Positions 48,381-60,809 of a DNA stretch of 64,000 bases are shown one piece after another. The position numbers were made by a program, and so were the translations under genes. The stretch comes from Diogma glabrata (lineage: Eukaryota > Arthropoda > Insecta > Diptera > Cylindrotomidae): the NCBI GenBank assembly GCA_963693315.1, contig CAVNZG010001060.1:186001-250000 (forward strand). Direction: 5' to 3'. The number at the start of each line of letters is the position of its first letter. Positions within the stretch are counted from its first letter, which is position 1. The notes below the pieces were generated by a model, which was not told where the DNA came from, did not search any database, and worked only from the letters and a program-made list of their open reading frames with translations.

Positions 48381-48930
48381 ACTTCGGTCTGAAAGACCTA
48401 AGTATTACATTCTCGGGCCGAAAATGAAATTCTATCCCTCACTTTTTTGGCATTCATTGACGTTTTAGAATGCTGATTCTAAAAAAGCAAAACAAAAATG
48501 TATGTCTGTCCGCAGGCCGGCCGACCGAAATCTAGAGAAAAGCGCTGGAGGGATTTCCGAAAGGACGATGTGTTATATAGTGTGTCAAAAAAATCATCAA
48601 GTGTGTCAAAACAAGGGAATTAGTATATTTTTTTCTAAAAAAACGTTTACAGTTTCAATTCAAAAGAATGATTTTCTTCTATTTGTTTTCCCAATTTTTG
48701 GGGAAAAAATTAAATTAATTATTTTTATGACATGAAATGTAATCGAACATGAAATTATACATGGAAATTTTTAAATATGTTATAATTTTTGGAATATCTT
48801 TAGAATTTTGGAAAAGTTTAAGTTTTTGAATTTATTTAATTTTTACAATATTTTTGGAATTTTGAAAGAAATATGAATTTGAGATTTTGTAATACTTTCT
48901 CGTTAATCTAAATGGAGAGGTTTTTGAGTA
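48381..48930 (+). repeat. Family A repeat, copy 3
   Basis: This copy starts with the hairpin ACTT-GGTCT-GAA-AGACC-AAGT (48381-48403). Body landmarks follow (ATGTATGTCTGTCCG, GGCCGGCCGACC, GAAAGGACGATG, GTGTGTCAAAA) and then the AT-rich ~60 bp array. It lacks the four-unit 130 bp array of copy 2. The hairpin differs from copy 2 by a paired change, C-G to T-A. Confidence 0.82.
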
Positions 48931-49750
48931 AGTTGCTGATTGTTTTTTTTTCACTAAATTATGTTAATTTTTGATCTGTTATAATTTCCTGTCAACATAT
49001 GTGTTAGTTTGTGTTAGTTTATAATAAATTTTTAAGGAGAGATAAAAAAATACAAAGAGTTTTATGTTTGATATACATCGCTGCCCAAAACTAAAAACCA
49101 AAAACTTTATCAAAATCCTTAACCCATACCAAAATCTTGATATCTCAGAGCTTGAGATTTCAGCCCCTTCATATTTTTTTATTATATTCTCATTTTTAAT
49201 TACATTTATTATCTTTTGTTGGTATAGTTTTGTTTGTTTTCAATAGTGATTTTCGAAGAACGGTGATAATTCGAAACAATTTTTTGCAAACTTTTTGAAA
49301 CAAGTTGATTCTTAGTCTATGACCTCGGGCTATTATTGATGCCGTTTGTTTAAAGAATTTTCCAAAATATTATGACAATTTTTCACCGGTTGAGGAAAAC
49401 ATATTTAAAAATTTTTTTGCCATTATTAAAACCATTTAACATCATTTAACTAAAATTTTTAAGACATATATTAATTTATAATTCTAAGAATTCATATTTT
49501 TGTAAGAACAACAAAATATTTGTGATAATTGCCCTATTGGGAAATTGTCAGTGTAATTGAAATGTGATTAGTCAAATGAAAACTAGTAGGATGTGGGTGT
49601 GACCCTAAGAGAAATGCCAAAAATGTCCTTTATATTTAAAAACTAATCAGTTTCTAAGTCTGCTGAATAAGGTATACTGACACATTAAACTATTTTGAGG
49701 CTATAAAATTTTAAAAGTGAAATCATTTAATTCCTTCTTCCAAATATATG
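48931..49750. other. AT-rich stretch without a recognisable gene
   Basis: No element or motif was identified. The 60-codon frame at 49064-49246 ends in a hydrophobic run of low complexity. Confidence 0.5.
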
Positions 49751-51439
49751 TTTATTCTCTTCCATTTAATTATATCAGCTTTATTTGTATGTTTTTTCGA
49801 TAATAATAGTATGTATTATTGTATTGTTTTCTAACCTATAGACTAATGAACTAAACCTATTGTCTAATGAAAATTTTCCTATAAAAAAATTATCATTATT
49901 CAATTGGTAGGATTCCTATTGGTCAAATTGTTTTGATTATATTAAAATTATTTTCAAATTATAATCACTATAGCTTTGATACGTTTTGTTCAAAAATTTA
50001 AGTTAAATTCTCTTATTTCTTTTAGTTAAATTTGATTGATTGCATGCGATGGGTGTTTTTTTATCATCAGGTTTTTTTTTAATCAGAAATTTGATTTATC
50101 AATTAAAACAATAAAGATTTATTGTTTTAATTGAAAAAAACGTTTTCATTTTATGTAATTCATAATTTTTTGTCAGAGAATAAAGTAGTGTTATCAGTTC
50201 GTGTTTAATGAATTTTATTCTCTCGCAAATTTAAAATTTTCGCTCGTGCTTCGCTCAATTTTTAAACTTTTGCTTGAAAACAAACTATTTCATTACACAC
50301 TTATTGATTAAAGTACTATTTATAGAAAACAAATCATAATAAAAAAATGGGGGAAATAACAAATAAAAATAGCAGAAATTAGCTAGAGAAAGCCTAAATA
50401 TGGTCAGAACATGATCAAGGTTAAAACGAGTCCTATTAGGGTAATCTGATGTTCGTCGAATCCGGGTTTGAAATTTGAATTATACTACCATTTTAGGGCT
50501 AACATTATTTAAATATATCCGGCCTGAGTTGGTTTTTCGTATTTCACCCCTAGTTGGACAATCAAATCCAGGTTTTATACAAAATCCCTTACAAGAATTT
50601 ACCCTATTTAATTTTATATGACGAACTTGAAGTTCAAGAAGTGAATATAATACCTCAATTAGAGTTTGTAAAGAGTCAAATAAGCATTATTCGATATGTC
50701 AACTGTAATAACTTACATATATTACATACACCTCCAGACTGCACACTAAAATAAATTCCCTAGACAGCTTCAGGAGGTCTAAAAACGGAAAGGTATCTTT
50801 AAAATGTTGCATCAAACACATCCCCTTACATTTTGGTCAGTTTGTCGACCTCTTTTTACAAGGCACATCAAATAGTAGTTTAATCAATGAGTGAATAATG
50901 AAGTAGTTTATTCTCAAGCAAAAGTTTAAAATTTGAGCGAGGCACGAGCGAGAATTTTAATTTGCGAGAGAATAAAATTCATTATTCACGAATCGATTAC
51001 AATACTTTATTCTCTGACAAAGATTTTATTATAAAAAAGAATTGTGTATTATAAAAAATAAAAACATTTTCTTCAATTAAAACAATAAATCTTTATTGTT
51101 TTAATTGATAAATCAAATTTCTTAATAAAAAAACCCTGATGATAAAAAACGCCCTTCTCATACAATCAACCAAGTTCAACTAAACGAAATAAGAGAATTA
51201 CTCAAAATTTGATTTTTGAACAAAACATATCAAAGCAATTGTGATTATAATTTGAAAATAATTTTAATGAAATCAAAACAATTTGACCAATTGGAATCAT
51301 ACCAATTGAATAAAATATTCATTAGGCAATAGGTTAAGTTCATTAGGCTATAGGTTAGAAAACAATACAATAATACATACTATTATTATCGAAAAAACAT
51401 ACAAATAAAGCTGATATAATTAAATGGAAGAGAATAAAG
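49751..51439. mobile_element. Foldback-type element with ~560 bp inverted arms
   Basis: The left arm (49751-50312) begins TTTATTCTCTTCCATTTAAT and the right arm (50875-51439) ends with its inverse. Matching landmarks run along the whole arm: TATCAGCTTTATTTGTATG, AATAGTATGTATTATTGTAT, CAATTGGTA, AAAACAATAAAGATTTATTG, GTCAGAGAATAAAGTA, TTTATTCTCTCGCAAATT, TTTTAAACTTTTGCTTGA. Differences are mainly point changes and small indels. The spacer of about 560 bp contains a family E segment (50490-50565) and a 66-codon open frame (50554-50754) with no known motif. No transposase is visible. Confidence 0.88.
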
Positions 51440-54057
51440 CTAATTAGTTCATTGTCATGTTAACTAAACATTTTTTCTAAAGATTCAAAAAAAAATAATT
51501 GATAACTGTGCTTATGCTTTATGCTTTAAGTATCAACATAATTGAATATCAATACAAAAATGAAACAAACAGTGAAATGAACAGTTGTTCAGGCGATCCA
51601 TTCACTTTTCTCCGATCCATTTATCAAATTTTTAATACTAAAGTTTCATCAAGATCTCATGCATATGCGTAGATCTACACATATATGCATCTACGCATAT
51701 TCACATAGTTTTTTTCACATTTTCCTAAACTCAAAAAGTAAAATAGCAATTGTTTATAAAAAATTTCATTAAAAATGGTTGAAATGATGACATCCAGAAT
51801 GGAAGGTCAATGATCCTAACAGCGTTATTCATTCTCGTGATATTTGCAAATTATATTTTCCAGGAAATCAATAAAAAAATTAATCGATTTCGGTAGAAAA
51901 GGACTGGGCTCCAAGTTACATCGTGATTCATCGATTTTGAACATTTTCGTTAAAATCAGGCCATCCGTTGTTGCGAAAGCGTCGGACAAACTTTGGTCTA
52001 CAAACGACGATACAAACATACAGACTGCTAGGTACAAATGACCCAAATAGCTCCAAGATGTTTTGAAAGGAGGGTATTTTCTTTAACAAAACCGTTCTAG
52101 ATTTCGTTTACCTTTCTTGAAATTCTAATTTGATCGTTAAATTAATTTATAGTAAACATATGACCTATCACTGAATATTTTAGAATTTTTAGAATTTCGA
52201 TCTAGCTTCTAATTTTTTATGCCGTCATATTTCACTGAATCAAATGTGTGGTTTTCTTTCCATCTCATCTGTTTAAAGCGCTTCTATAAACTTAAAAATA
52301 TACAAAAGTTATTTTTATATTAAATTTAAAATAAATTTTTCATATATAAATAACAAAATCGGATAAATTGAGCTTATTGAGCTCAATTGAGCTTATTTTT
52401 AAAATATGAGTGAAATTTCCGCGTAGAAAATCGTTCAAAATTTTTAGTTAAATTTGGATGTAGGTCTTTTGTTGTATTTTTTGAGTTCCTATAAAATATT
52501 TCTTATTTGAGAATGGTCTAAAATGAAACATGCGCAAACGTGATACACGGTATAGTTAATTGGAATTGAACAATTACTTCATTGGCGTTAGCTGAAAATC
52601 GTAATTAAATAAAACTGCGCCCAATATTATAAATTTAATTTATTATTTATTTAGTCTATTTATGTTTACCTATCGTTTTCATGAACAAAGACTTATATGC
52701 TTATAAAAAATATTTTTGTTTTTGAGATGTCAGGTATACATAATAAACTGACGTTATCTCGTGGTGGTAAGGAATACCCCGTGTGGCTTATAGATTTTTC
52801 ATTTCTGTTTTTCCAAATGCATCAAATAATAAAGAAAAAAATTATTATTACTGTGATTGAATGTTAGTTCTAATAGTCCGCAGGAGTTAGTTATAGTCAC
52901 CTAACATTTTTGCAAAATAAGCAATAATAAAAAATTCGCATTAATTGTTTTTATTCACAATATTTCTATGCAATAAATATTTTCCCATCGACATCAAAAC
53001 ACCTAACTCTATCTCTACAGTATATTTTCAATTTACAATTTCAATAATTGACTGGAGACGATAAAAAACAAAACCGTCAAAATTGTAAATTTGCTGAAAT
53101 AAAAACAGCAAAAAGTTAGATATGTACATGTATAAAAAAACTGAAATTTGGATGACATGTAATAAAAAAAACTTATTTTGTTGACTTTGCTATGCTAGCA
53201 CCCACATAAAATTGTCTATGTCAATTTGATTAAAGTGTCTAAATGATTCATAAAATATATCAATTGATTGCTTAGGAACAGAATCTAAATGTCAACGGAA
53301 TTTGGTAGAAAATACAATGTTATACATTAGAAATGTTTGACAGGATCTTCTATGTGAAAAATTGAGTTGATAGCATATTAATAGAAATTTTTTGGGATAT
53401 ATATTTTTCTTTAGTTTTGGATTAAATTTTTATTTTTGTTTGGTTTTGAGATTCATAGTATATTTTTTGTTTCTATATTATAGTTATTACATTCGGTTTT
53501 TGTACTACCATATCCTATTATACTAATTAAATTTGTAGCAATCACAAACCAACCTAACATTTATAATCCTAAATAAAAATATTTTTACAATTAAATAAAT
53601 ATTAAAAGCCACAAATTTTGAAATAGAATACAAAAAAAACGAATTCAACCAAGTTTTTGTATTTTCCGAATTATTAGATATTAAAAACCATTGAACAAAA
53701 CCCCAAAAACTATTATACGTACATATATGCAAACATAGAAAGCTTACATAATTTCAAAAGCTTTAAAATTGATAATCGCAAAATTTGTTTAACTTCAACA
53801 AAACAGTTGTGGTTAGTGTAATGTTATTATGAATATTACGATTTATTTTTTCTATTAATTTATTTATATAATCAAAATAATATTATATGAATATGATTGA
53901 AATTATGGAAAGGATTAATAGAGTGGAATAACTACATGACATATAAGTTTATAGGGTTAATATACCATTACAGCGTCGGTTGGAGTAAGAGCAATTGTTT
54001 TAATTTAAAATAAGATACCGACATTAGCTTTGATGACTGTTTTTGCTAATTCATTAT
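51440..54057. other. AT-rich stretch without a recognisable gene
   Basis: A segment at 51844-52041 is open on both strands and has higher complexity (plus frame with KKLIDFGRKGLGSKLHRDSS). It could be a decayed coding fragment, but I recognise no family. The rest is AT-rich. Confidence 0.45.
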
Positions 54058-54159
54058 GGGTGCGTTCCACTAAGCGTTCACAACGCTCAAAATTACCCTT
54101 CATCCGTTCCACTTGATGACAACGGTCGTTGTGGTTGTTGATTCTCATATCATATATTA

Positions 54160-55200
54160 GAATTTCAAAGCCTGAAAAAATCGTTAAACGGCAAGTTTGA
54201 TGAAGCCAACGCAGAATTAGGAGACAAGATAGAGACTTATCTTTCGATCTAAAACAACAATTGTTTAAGTTTGATTTTCTCAAAATCGCTAGAAAATCAA
54301 GGCACCGTTGAAGAAGGGAAGTATACTATGGAAGATCTCATGCTAAATCAAAGTCACTTTTTAAATGAAATTTCTAATCTTACAAAAAGAGAAACCAAAG
54401 TACGTTTACCACGAGCTAACATTACAAAAGTGCACAAGCCACAATATCTTAAAAGCCTGCTAGTGGGAGATGCTTATTCGTTAATCAATCATTTAGCTAC
54501 TACTGATGCTAATTATTATGAAGCTTGGGATAAGATAAAAACAGATATGAAAAGCCAAAACAAGTAGTTCATAATCTATTAAAACAATTTATCGAACAGA
54601 AAAACGTGCAAAATCACTTCGTCATTTGTTTGATTTCTCAGATGAGGTCATCCGTAGACTGAAGGTTCTCGATCAACAAGCTAAAGAACGTGATCCCTGG
54701 TTAATTTTTCTTCTAATTTAAAACTAGATCAGGAATCTAAGCAAGCATGGGCACACGCGACTGTTGATATAAATTTACCTACCGTGGATCAATTATTGAA
54801 CTTCCTCAACGATAGAAGTGATGCCCTTGAGAGTTTAAGCTGTATGCAAAATGAAAAACCAAATAATTCTAATCGAATACACCTTTTTACATCACAATCA
54901 TTAGATTACTCATGTCCTTTATGTGGTGGAGATCAATATTTGGGGAGATGTGAGAATTACCTTTCTTTAAGTATGCCAGAACGAAAACAAACTGTAGCGG
55001 AAAAGAAACTATGTTTTAATTGTCTAGGATCTTCACATCAATCACAGGTGTGTAGGTCGAGATAACTTGCAAAATTTGTAGACGCAAGCATCATCTAACT
55101 TTACATCCAGAGAACACACTTGTCAAAAAACCGGAAGTAGAAATAGAAGACAACCAATTGCAATGTGGTAGTTAAAATAGATGAAAAACAACCAAGAATA
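54160..55200 (+). pseudogene. BEL/Pao gag remnant with zinc knuckles
   Basis: Gag packages the element RNA into particles. An open segment at 54271-54567 matches the BEL gag core (PRANITKVHKPQYLKSLLVG, then INHLATTDANYYEAWDKIK). A later segment (54784-55065) ends with cysteine-rich motifs: CPLCGGDQYLGRC and CFNCLGSSHQSQVC, the latter spaced C-x2-C-x4-H-x4-C as in retroelement nucleocapsids. A third, CKICRRKHHLTLH, follows in another frame after a stop at 55063. At least three frame breaks separate the pieces, so no full Gag can be made. Confidence 0.82.
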
Positions 55201-55227
55201 TAACAAGCAATTCTACCCACAGCGGAT

Positions 55228-55977
55228 GTGTTTATAGAAGACAAATTTGGAAAAAGGCATAAGTGCAGAATTATACTAGATTCAGGATCACAAACTTCCT
55301 TCATTTCGGAAAACTGCATACAAAATTTGCAGTTACAACGACACCGGGCAAATGGGAGTGTTACTGAGCTAACACCTGGGTCTGTAACTTCAAAAGAAAA
55401 GGTAGCTTTAATTATGCAATCCACATATAATTCTAAAATAAAGGTACCAGTCACTGCTTTGATTGTGAATAGTCTTCCTACAAGATTGCTTGCCTACCAA
55501 ATGCAACCTGATGATGCAAGGTGTTTTCAAGATATACTATTAGCAGATCCACAGTATCATAAGCCGGCACCTATAGATATTTTATTGGGAGCGGCTAAAG
55601 TCTTTTCAATTCTAGAAGGTGGAAAAAAACAGATTAACTCCATCATATTACACGAGACACTGTTCGGTTGGATTGTATCTGGCCAACCTCATTTACAAGA
55701 AGAAGATAATTCCTTCCCTTACCTGAAATTAAATATACAGTTAGCTATAGATATTGATGATTCGCTACGCAGCAAATTTTGGGAAATAGAAGACCTCTAT
55801 CAGCACAACAATCGCTCCCCAGAAGAATTGGCATGTGAAGAATTTAATGCACAAACTCACAACAGACACAAAGATGGCCGTTATATTGTTAAACTTCCGT
55901 TTAAGAAATTTTCTCAAGAATTAGGAAATTCACTTAATATTGCCATTCAACGATTTTTTCAATGGAACGTAAGTTAG
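55228..55977 (+). pseudogene. BEL/Pao aspartic protease and RT N-terminal region
   Basis: This 249-codon segment starts within the protease, with the active-site motif ILDSGSQTSFIS (Asp18 of the open segment), and continues through GAAKVFSILEGG and LHETLFGWIVSG, hallmarks of the DUF1758/peptidase A17 part of BEL/Pao pol. It then has FWEIEDLYQ and the conserved DGRYIVKLPFK motif just before the reverse transcriptase. It is the longest intact stretch of this element. It runs into the next piece through a frame change at about 55965. The Met is not a natural start. Confidence 0.88.
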
Positions 55978-57600
55978 CAAATAACAAAGAGCTACAAGGG
56001 CTAAACATCCAGCAAATAAGAGAGTATGTAGAAATGGGACACATGATAGAGGTATTTCCAACCCAACATAATTCAAAAGATAAAGAATTATTTTATTTAC
56101 CGCATCATTCAGTAATCAAAGAGGGCAACGAAACGACAAAGATGAGAATAGTTTTTGATAGATCCAGCAACTCAACCACAGGAGTGTCTTTGAACGAAAA
56201 ACTAATAATAGGACCAACTATTCAACTCTAATGCGTTTTAGAGGTCATAGAATTGCGGTGACAGCTGACATCGAAAAGATGTATCGCCAAATAATTGTTG
56301 ACGCTGATGACGCTGAATATCAACGTGTCGTTTGGCGGGACAATCCTAATAAACAGATCCGCCACTATAAACTAAGCAGAGTAACTTTTGGCCTTGCTTG
56401 CTCTGCATTTTTGGCTATACGAACACTACAACAATTGGCATATGATGATGCAGATGACACAATCAAAGATCATATTTTAAATGATTTCTACGTCGATGAT
56501 TTTTTGCCCGGTGCAAGGATATTCAACAAGCAACCATTCTCAAAACGAAATTAACAAATATTTTACAACAAGGAGGATTCAGCCTGAGGAAGTGGAAGTC
56601 AAACGTAACTCGTTTATCCTATGTGGCTAACAGTGCTACAACATTGGAGCTATGTTCTGACAACGTATCGGCAGTTAAAATTCTTGGATTACAGTGGTGG
56701 CCCTCTGATGATCTTTTAACTTTTAAAGTCAGTCTAGAACAGGCTGTTCCAGTTACAGAACGAAAAATAATATCAGAATCTTCACGTGTTTTTGATCCAT
56801 TGGGTTTCTTGTCGCCTGCCGCTCTTCAGTTAAAAATATTATTTCAAAAATTATGGTTCTTAAAAACTGATTGCGACGACCCGCTGCTAAAACATTTTGA
56901 AGATGGGTACAAAAGAATCAGATGTGAACTCAAATTTTTTGAAAATATAAATATATCACGATTTACGAATCACTATCAGTATATAGAACTTCATGGCTTT
57001 GGAGATGTAAGTGAAGATGCCTACAGAGCTGTAGTGTATAGCAAAGCAATAGATGAACCATACATTTTCTAACATCCAAAACTAAAGTCGCCTCAGTGAA
57101 AAAGGTTTCGTTACCACGTCTGGAACTTTGTGCGGCTTAGCTTTTGTCAAAGCTTATGTTCACAGTGAGAGAAACTATAAAACCAGATGCAAGGTGTTAC
57201 GCTTGGATCGATTCCTAAATTGTTTTAGCATGGTTATCAACGTATCCAGCCAAATGGAAGACTTTTTTTGCCAATAGAACTAGCAAGATTCTAGGTAAGT
57301 TTCTCAGAGAACACTGGGGACATGTACGATCCACCGATAACCCTGCTGACCATGGATCAGGAGGGGTTTATCCTAAATTACTTGCTAATTTCGCTCAATG
57401 GTGGAATGGTTCTGAATGCCTGATACAACCAGAATCATTTTGGCCTATAATGCAACCACTTTCATCCGATTCCCAAGCAGAGTTATAGCATCAGAATCAA
57501 ACAAAAAAAAGGTAAAAGCTTATGCATTTAACGTGACTATTGTAGAATCTTGGCTAGATGAACTCTTTACAAAAAAATCAAAGCTAAAGAAAATCTAACG
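55962..57600 (+). pseudogene. BEL/Pao reverse transcriptase and RNase H region
   Basis: Four frame-shifted pieces cover the enzyme that copies element RNA. 55962-56231 has the fingers (ELFYLPHHSVIKEGNETTKM, then RIVFDRSSN). 56231-56554 has motif A (VTADIEKMYRQI, Asp13) and the catalytic box YVDD (residues 87-90). 56623-57072 has the thumb and A17 end (ILGLQWWPSDDLLTF, SRVFDPLGFLSPAALQLKI). It also has the RNase H opening ELHGFGDVSEDAYRAVVYSK, in which the usual FxDAS Asp-Ala pair reads GDVS. RNase H continues in other frames to about 57400 (AWIDS, then HVRSTDNPADHGSGG). Stops and shifts make it inactive. Confidence 0.9.
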
Positions 57601-57720
57601 AATAATTGCATATATCCAACGATTTATTGTTAATTTAAAAATAAAAGACCTAACGCAAAAACAATTTGGCAAACTAACAGCAAGTGAGATCGAACAGGCA
57701 ACTCTCTCTCTCTCTGGCGT

Positions 57721-60700
57721 TTACATCCCATGGAGGGATTTTGCCGTCTGTGCAATCAGCTTCCAATCGTCTCGTTCCATGACCAGTTGACCCCAGTTTC
57801 GACATCCTATATCACGAAGGTCTTGGATGATGTCATCACGCCAGCGTTGTCTAGGTCTTCCTCTTCGACGAACACCAGCTGGTTGTTGTTGGGACGCTTT
57901 TTTAATCATTCTATCTAATGGTGCCCTTTCTACATGACCAAACCATCTAATCCGGTTAGATTTAATGAATCCGATTACATCGCAGCCTCCAAGAAGCTGT
58001 CTGATTTCATGATTCATTCGGATTCTATACTGATTTTCAGCAACTTTACATGGACCATAAATTGTTCGTATGACTTTCCTCTCGAATGTTGATAAAATTC
58101 TACAATCGGAGGAAGTCAGTGTCCAGCTTTCGCTTCCAAAGGTAAGCACAGGTCGAATTAATGCTTTGTAAAGTGTGAGTTTGCACGACTGCGAAAGATG
58201 TTTAGATCGCAAAAGTTTTGAGTATGCGTAGAAAACTCTGTATGCGGCTGAGACACGAGCTTTAATATCTGCCTGCATGTCATTTGACGATGTTATTACA
58301 GACCCGAGGTATTTGAAGTTTTCCACACGTTCCACTTCATAGTCGCCAGTATTCAGATTGCCGGGAGGTTTATTCCTGGATGTTGTTAATAGTTTAGTCT
58401 TGCCGGTGTTAATGCATAATCCAAGTCGTTTAGCATTTCTTTCAAGCCGAGAGAGACTATCCTTGATATCGCTTGTTCTACGTCCGAGAAGCACAATATC
58501 ATCTGCATAGCCAAGAATTTGACTAGATTTGTTAAATATACAGTTTTGTGTCTCAATGCGGCTTTTTCTTATCGCGTACTCAAGCGCCAAATTAAATAGT
58601 ACGGGTGCGAGTGCATCACCTTGTCGAACACCTGATGTTATATCAAAAGAGTCAGAAACTGACCCTTCGATTACTATTCTACAGTTTGATCCCGATGTTG
58701 TGAGTTTGCACAGAGAAACAAGTTTCTCTGGAATACCAAGGCATATGAGTGCAGACCAGAGGTTGTCGCGGATGATGCTATCATATGCTTGCTTGAAATC
58801 AACGTAGAGCTGGTGAATGCTGATGTTGTACTCCCAACATTTTTCCAGAATCATCCTTAAGGTAAAACATTGATCTGTGGTTGAACGGTTGGGACGAAAA
58901 CCACACTGATAGTCGCCGATGATAGATTCGGCAAACGGGATGAGCCGAGCGAGTACGACATTAGCTAGTATTTTATATGCAGTGTTCAACAGTGCGATTC
59001 CACGATAATTTGCACACTTTAGGCGGTCACCTTTTTTATGTAGCGGAACAATGAGAGCTGTTTTCCATTCAGCAGGTAGTTCTTCTTGGTCCCAGATTGC
59101 AAGAATCAGATCATATATACGTGAGACCAGAGCTGCTCCTCCATTCTTAAGTAGTTCTGCAGGGATTCCATCGATACCTGGTGATTTGCCATTTTTTAAT
59201 TTTTTGATGGCAGCTTCCACTTCTTCTATTGTTGGGTAAGGGACAAAAATCTCCTCACTTGACGGAGCAATTGCTCGAATAGGATGAACTTCGTTCGTCC
59301 TATTCAGTAGGTCTTGAAAGTGGGATCGCCATACTTCCAGCACATCACGTTCACTTGTTGTAAGCTCGTTGTTTCCATTTTTGATGGCTGTAGATCTTGG
59401 GTGGAAATCTTTGGTCAGATTCCGCGCATTGGCAAAACACTCTTTCGAATTTCCATTAGCCGCATGTTGGTTGATGTTTTCGATACAGCTCTTCATGTGT
59501 TCGCGTTTCTTTTTCCGTAGGAGTTTTGCTGAGGCTTTTCTGGCGCATAGATAATCAGTTTGGGAGCTTCGGGTGTTTCTTGTTAACCATTTTTCTCGCA
59601 GTTTTTGTTTGTGCTCAATGCTTTCGCGGCACTCGTCATCAAACCATTCGTTACGTGATTTCGGTGGTCGTTTTCCGATTGTAGTTTGTGCTGCGGATAT
59701 GATGGTTGATTGAAGCGTTTGCCATTCTTCTTGTATGTTTAATGGCATCTCAGATGGGATGTCATGCTCTTCTATGTTTTGCGTTACAATTTCCTGATAT
59801 CTATTCAGTGTTTCCAGGTGTTTAAATGCTTCGACATTCCAGCGCACGGTCTTTTTTGCTTGCCTATTAAATGTAGATGATAATTTGCACTTATACTTAA
59901 AGATGACAAGCATATGATCGGTGTCCATATCAGCACCTCTGTATGATCGAACGTCAGTTACACTTGTAGAGTGTCTCTTAGAAATCATGACGTGATCGAT
60001 TTGATTTTCAGTTCTTCCATCATTTGATTTCCACGTTGCTTTGTGGATTCTCTTATGAGGAAAGAAAGTGCTAGATATTACTAGATCATACATCATAGCC
60101 AGTTCAGCTGTGCGAAAGCCGTTATTGTTACTAGCATGATGCAAGCTGTTAGGGCCGACATGTGTTTTAAGTTCTGCACTTCTACCAATTTGCGCATTGA
60201 AGTCACCTACCACGATTTTTATATCGTGCCGCGGGATGTTATTGATGACTTCTTCGAGTTCTAGGAAGAACAGGTCTTTAATGTCATCTGCTTTGTCTTC
60301 AGTAGGTGCATGAACATTGATGATCGTTACATTGAATTTTTGCGTGCGGATTCTCACTGTGCATAACCGCATATTAATTGGGCAGAAGTCGATAACATGC
60401 TGATTCACGCGACGGTGTATAAGAAAGCCAACTCCAAATTCTCCTCCGTTTTCATGACCGCAATAGTAGAGAGTGTATCCTTTGGCTGTTTCGTGGATTC
60501 CACTCCCTGGCCATCTTAGTTCTTGTAACGCCACTATATCCAGTGTATAGCTATTGATTTGGTTTGTAAGTTTCAGTAGATCTCCTGGTCTTCTAAGGCT
60601 TAGCACGTTCCAGGTTCCCATTTTTAAATCGTAGTCCGGGTACAGTTTCCGAGGTCGTTCTAATAGTGAATCCGAGATAATCCGAGGCCTGTGTACAGAA

Positions 60701-60750
60701 TTCATGACAAGTAGTTTTTTACGGAAATGGGGTGTTAGCCCTTCGCCCAA
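57721..60750 (-). CDS. RTE endonuclease/reverse transcriptase, 1009 residues, intact
   Basis: This single protein drives target-primed reverse transcription: an AP-like endonuclease nicks DNA and the RT copies the element RNA at the nick. The endonuclease spans about residues 44-285, with GTWNVLSL (Asn48), ALQELRW (Glu77), VGDFNAQIG (Asp183, Asn185), ENQIDHVM (Asp252, His253) and TDHMLV (Asp278, His279). The RT spans about 510-800, with GKSPGIDGIPAELL, motif A LYVDFKQAYD (Asp651), GVRQGDALAPVLFN and the active-site box YADD (748-751). The C-terminal tail has RIRWFGHVER and RRRGRPRQRWRDDI. All catalytic residues I expect are present and there are no stops, so this copy could be active. The length is usual for RTE. 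The start at 60750 is the first Met of the frame; MKMGTWNV-like internal Mets (residue 44) are alternatives. Confidence 0.95.
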   Translation of the reverse strand: MGEGLTPHFRKKLLVMNSVHRPRIISDSLLERPRKLYPDYDLKMGTWNVLSLRRPGDLLKLTNQINSYTLDIVALQELRWPGSGIHETAKGYTLYYCGHENGGEFGVGFLIHRRVNQHVIDFCPINMRLCTVRIRTQKFNVTIINVHAPTEDKADDIKDLFFLELEEVINNIPRHDIKIVVGDFNAQIGRSAELKTHVGPNSLHHASNNNGFRTAELAMMYDLVISSTFFPHKRIHKATWKSNDGRTENQIDHVMISKRHSTSVTDVRSYRGADMDTDHMLVIFKYKCKLSSTFNRQAKKTVRWNVEAFKHLETLNRYQEIVTQNIEEHDIPSEMPLNIQEEWQTLQSTIISAAQTTIGKRPPKSRNEWFDDECRESIEHKQKLREKWLTRNTRSSQTDYLCARKASAKLLRKKKREHMKSCIENINQHAANGNSKECFANARNLTKDFHPRSTAIKNGNNELTTSERDVLEVWRSHFQDLLNRTNEVHPIRAIAPSSEEIFVPYPTIEEVEAAIKKLKNGKSPGIDGIPAELLKNGGAALVSRIYDLILAIWDQEELPAEWKTALIVPLHKKGDRLKCANYRGIALLNTAYKILANVVLARLIPFAESIIGDYQCGFRPNRSTTDQCFTLRMILEKCWEYNISIHQLYVDFKQAYDSIIRDNLWSALICLGIPEKLVSLCKLTTSGSNCRIVIEGSVSDSFDITSGVRQGDALAPVLFNLALEYAIRKSRIETQNCIFNKSSQILGYADDIVLLGRRTSDIKDSLSRLERNAKRLGLCINTGKTKLLTTSRNKPPGNLNTGDYEVERVENFKYLGSVITSSNDMQADIKARVSAAYRVFYAYSKLLRSKHLSQSCKLTLYKALIRPVLTFGSESWTLTSSDCRILSTFERKVIRTIYGPCKVAENQYRIRMNHEIRQLLGGCDVIGFIKSNRIRWFGHVERAPLDRMIKKASQQQPAGVRRRGRPRQRWRDDIIQDLRDIGCRNWGQLVMERDDWKLIAQTAKSLHGM

Positions 60751-60809
60751 CCCAAATTTTCGTGAATGGGTTCGTTCTGCATCTTTAGGTCACCAGAAAC
60801 AACCTTTTT

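Noticed and set aside
51825..52046. Overlapping open frames on both strands considered as a conserved gene
   Set aside because: Higher complexity than the surroundings, but no family or motif recognised on either strand; not called.
57730..59554. Several plus-strand frames of 60-92 codons
   Set aside because: They lie opposite the intact RTE protein, whose domains and catalytic motifs are unmistakable on the minus strand.
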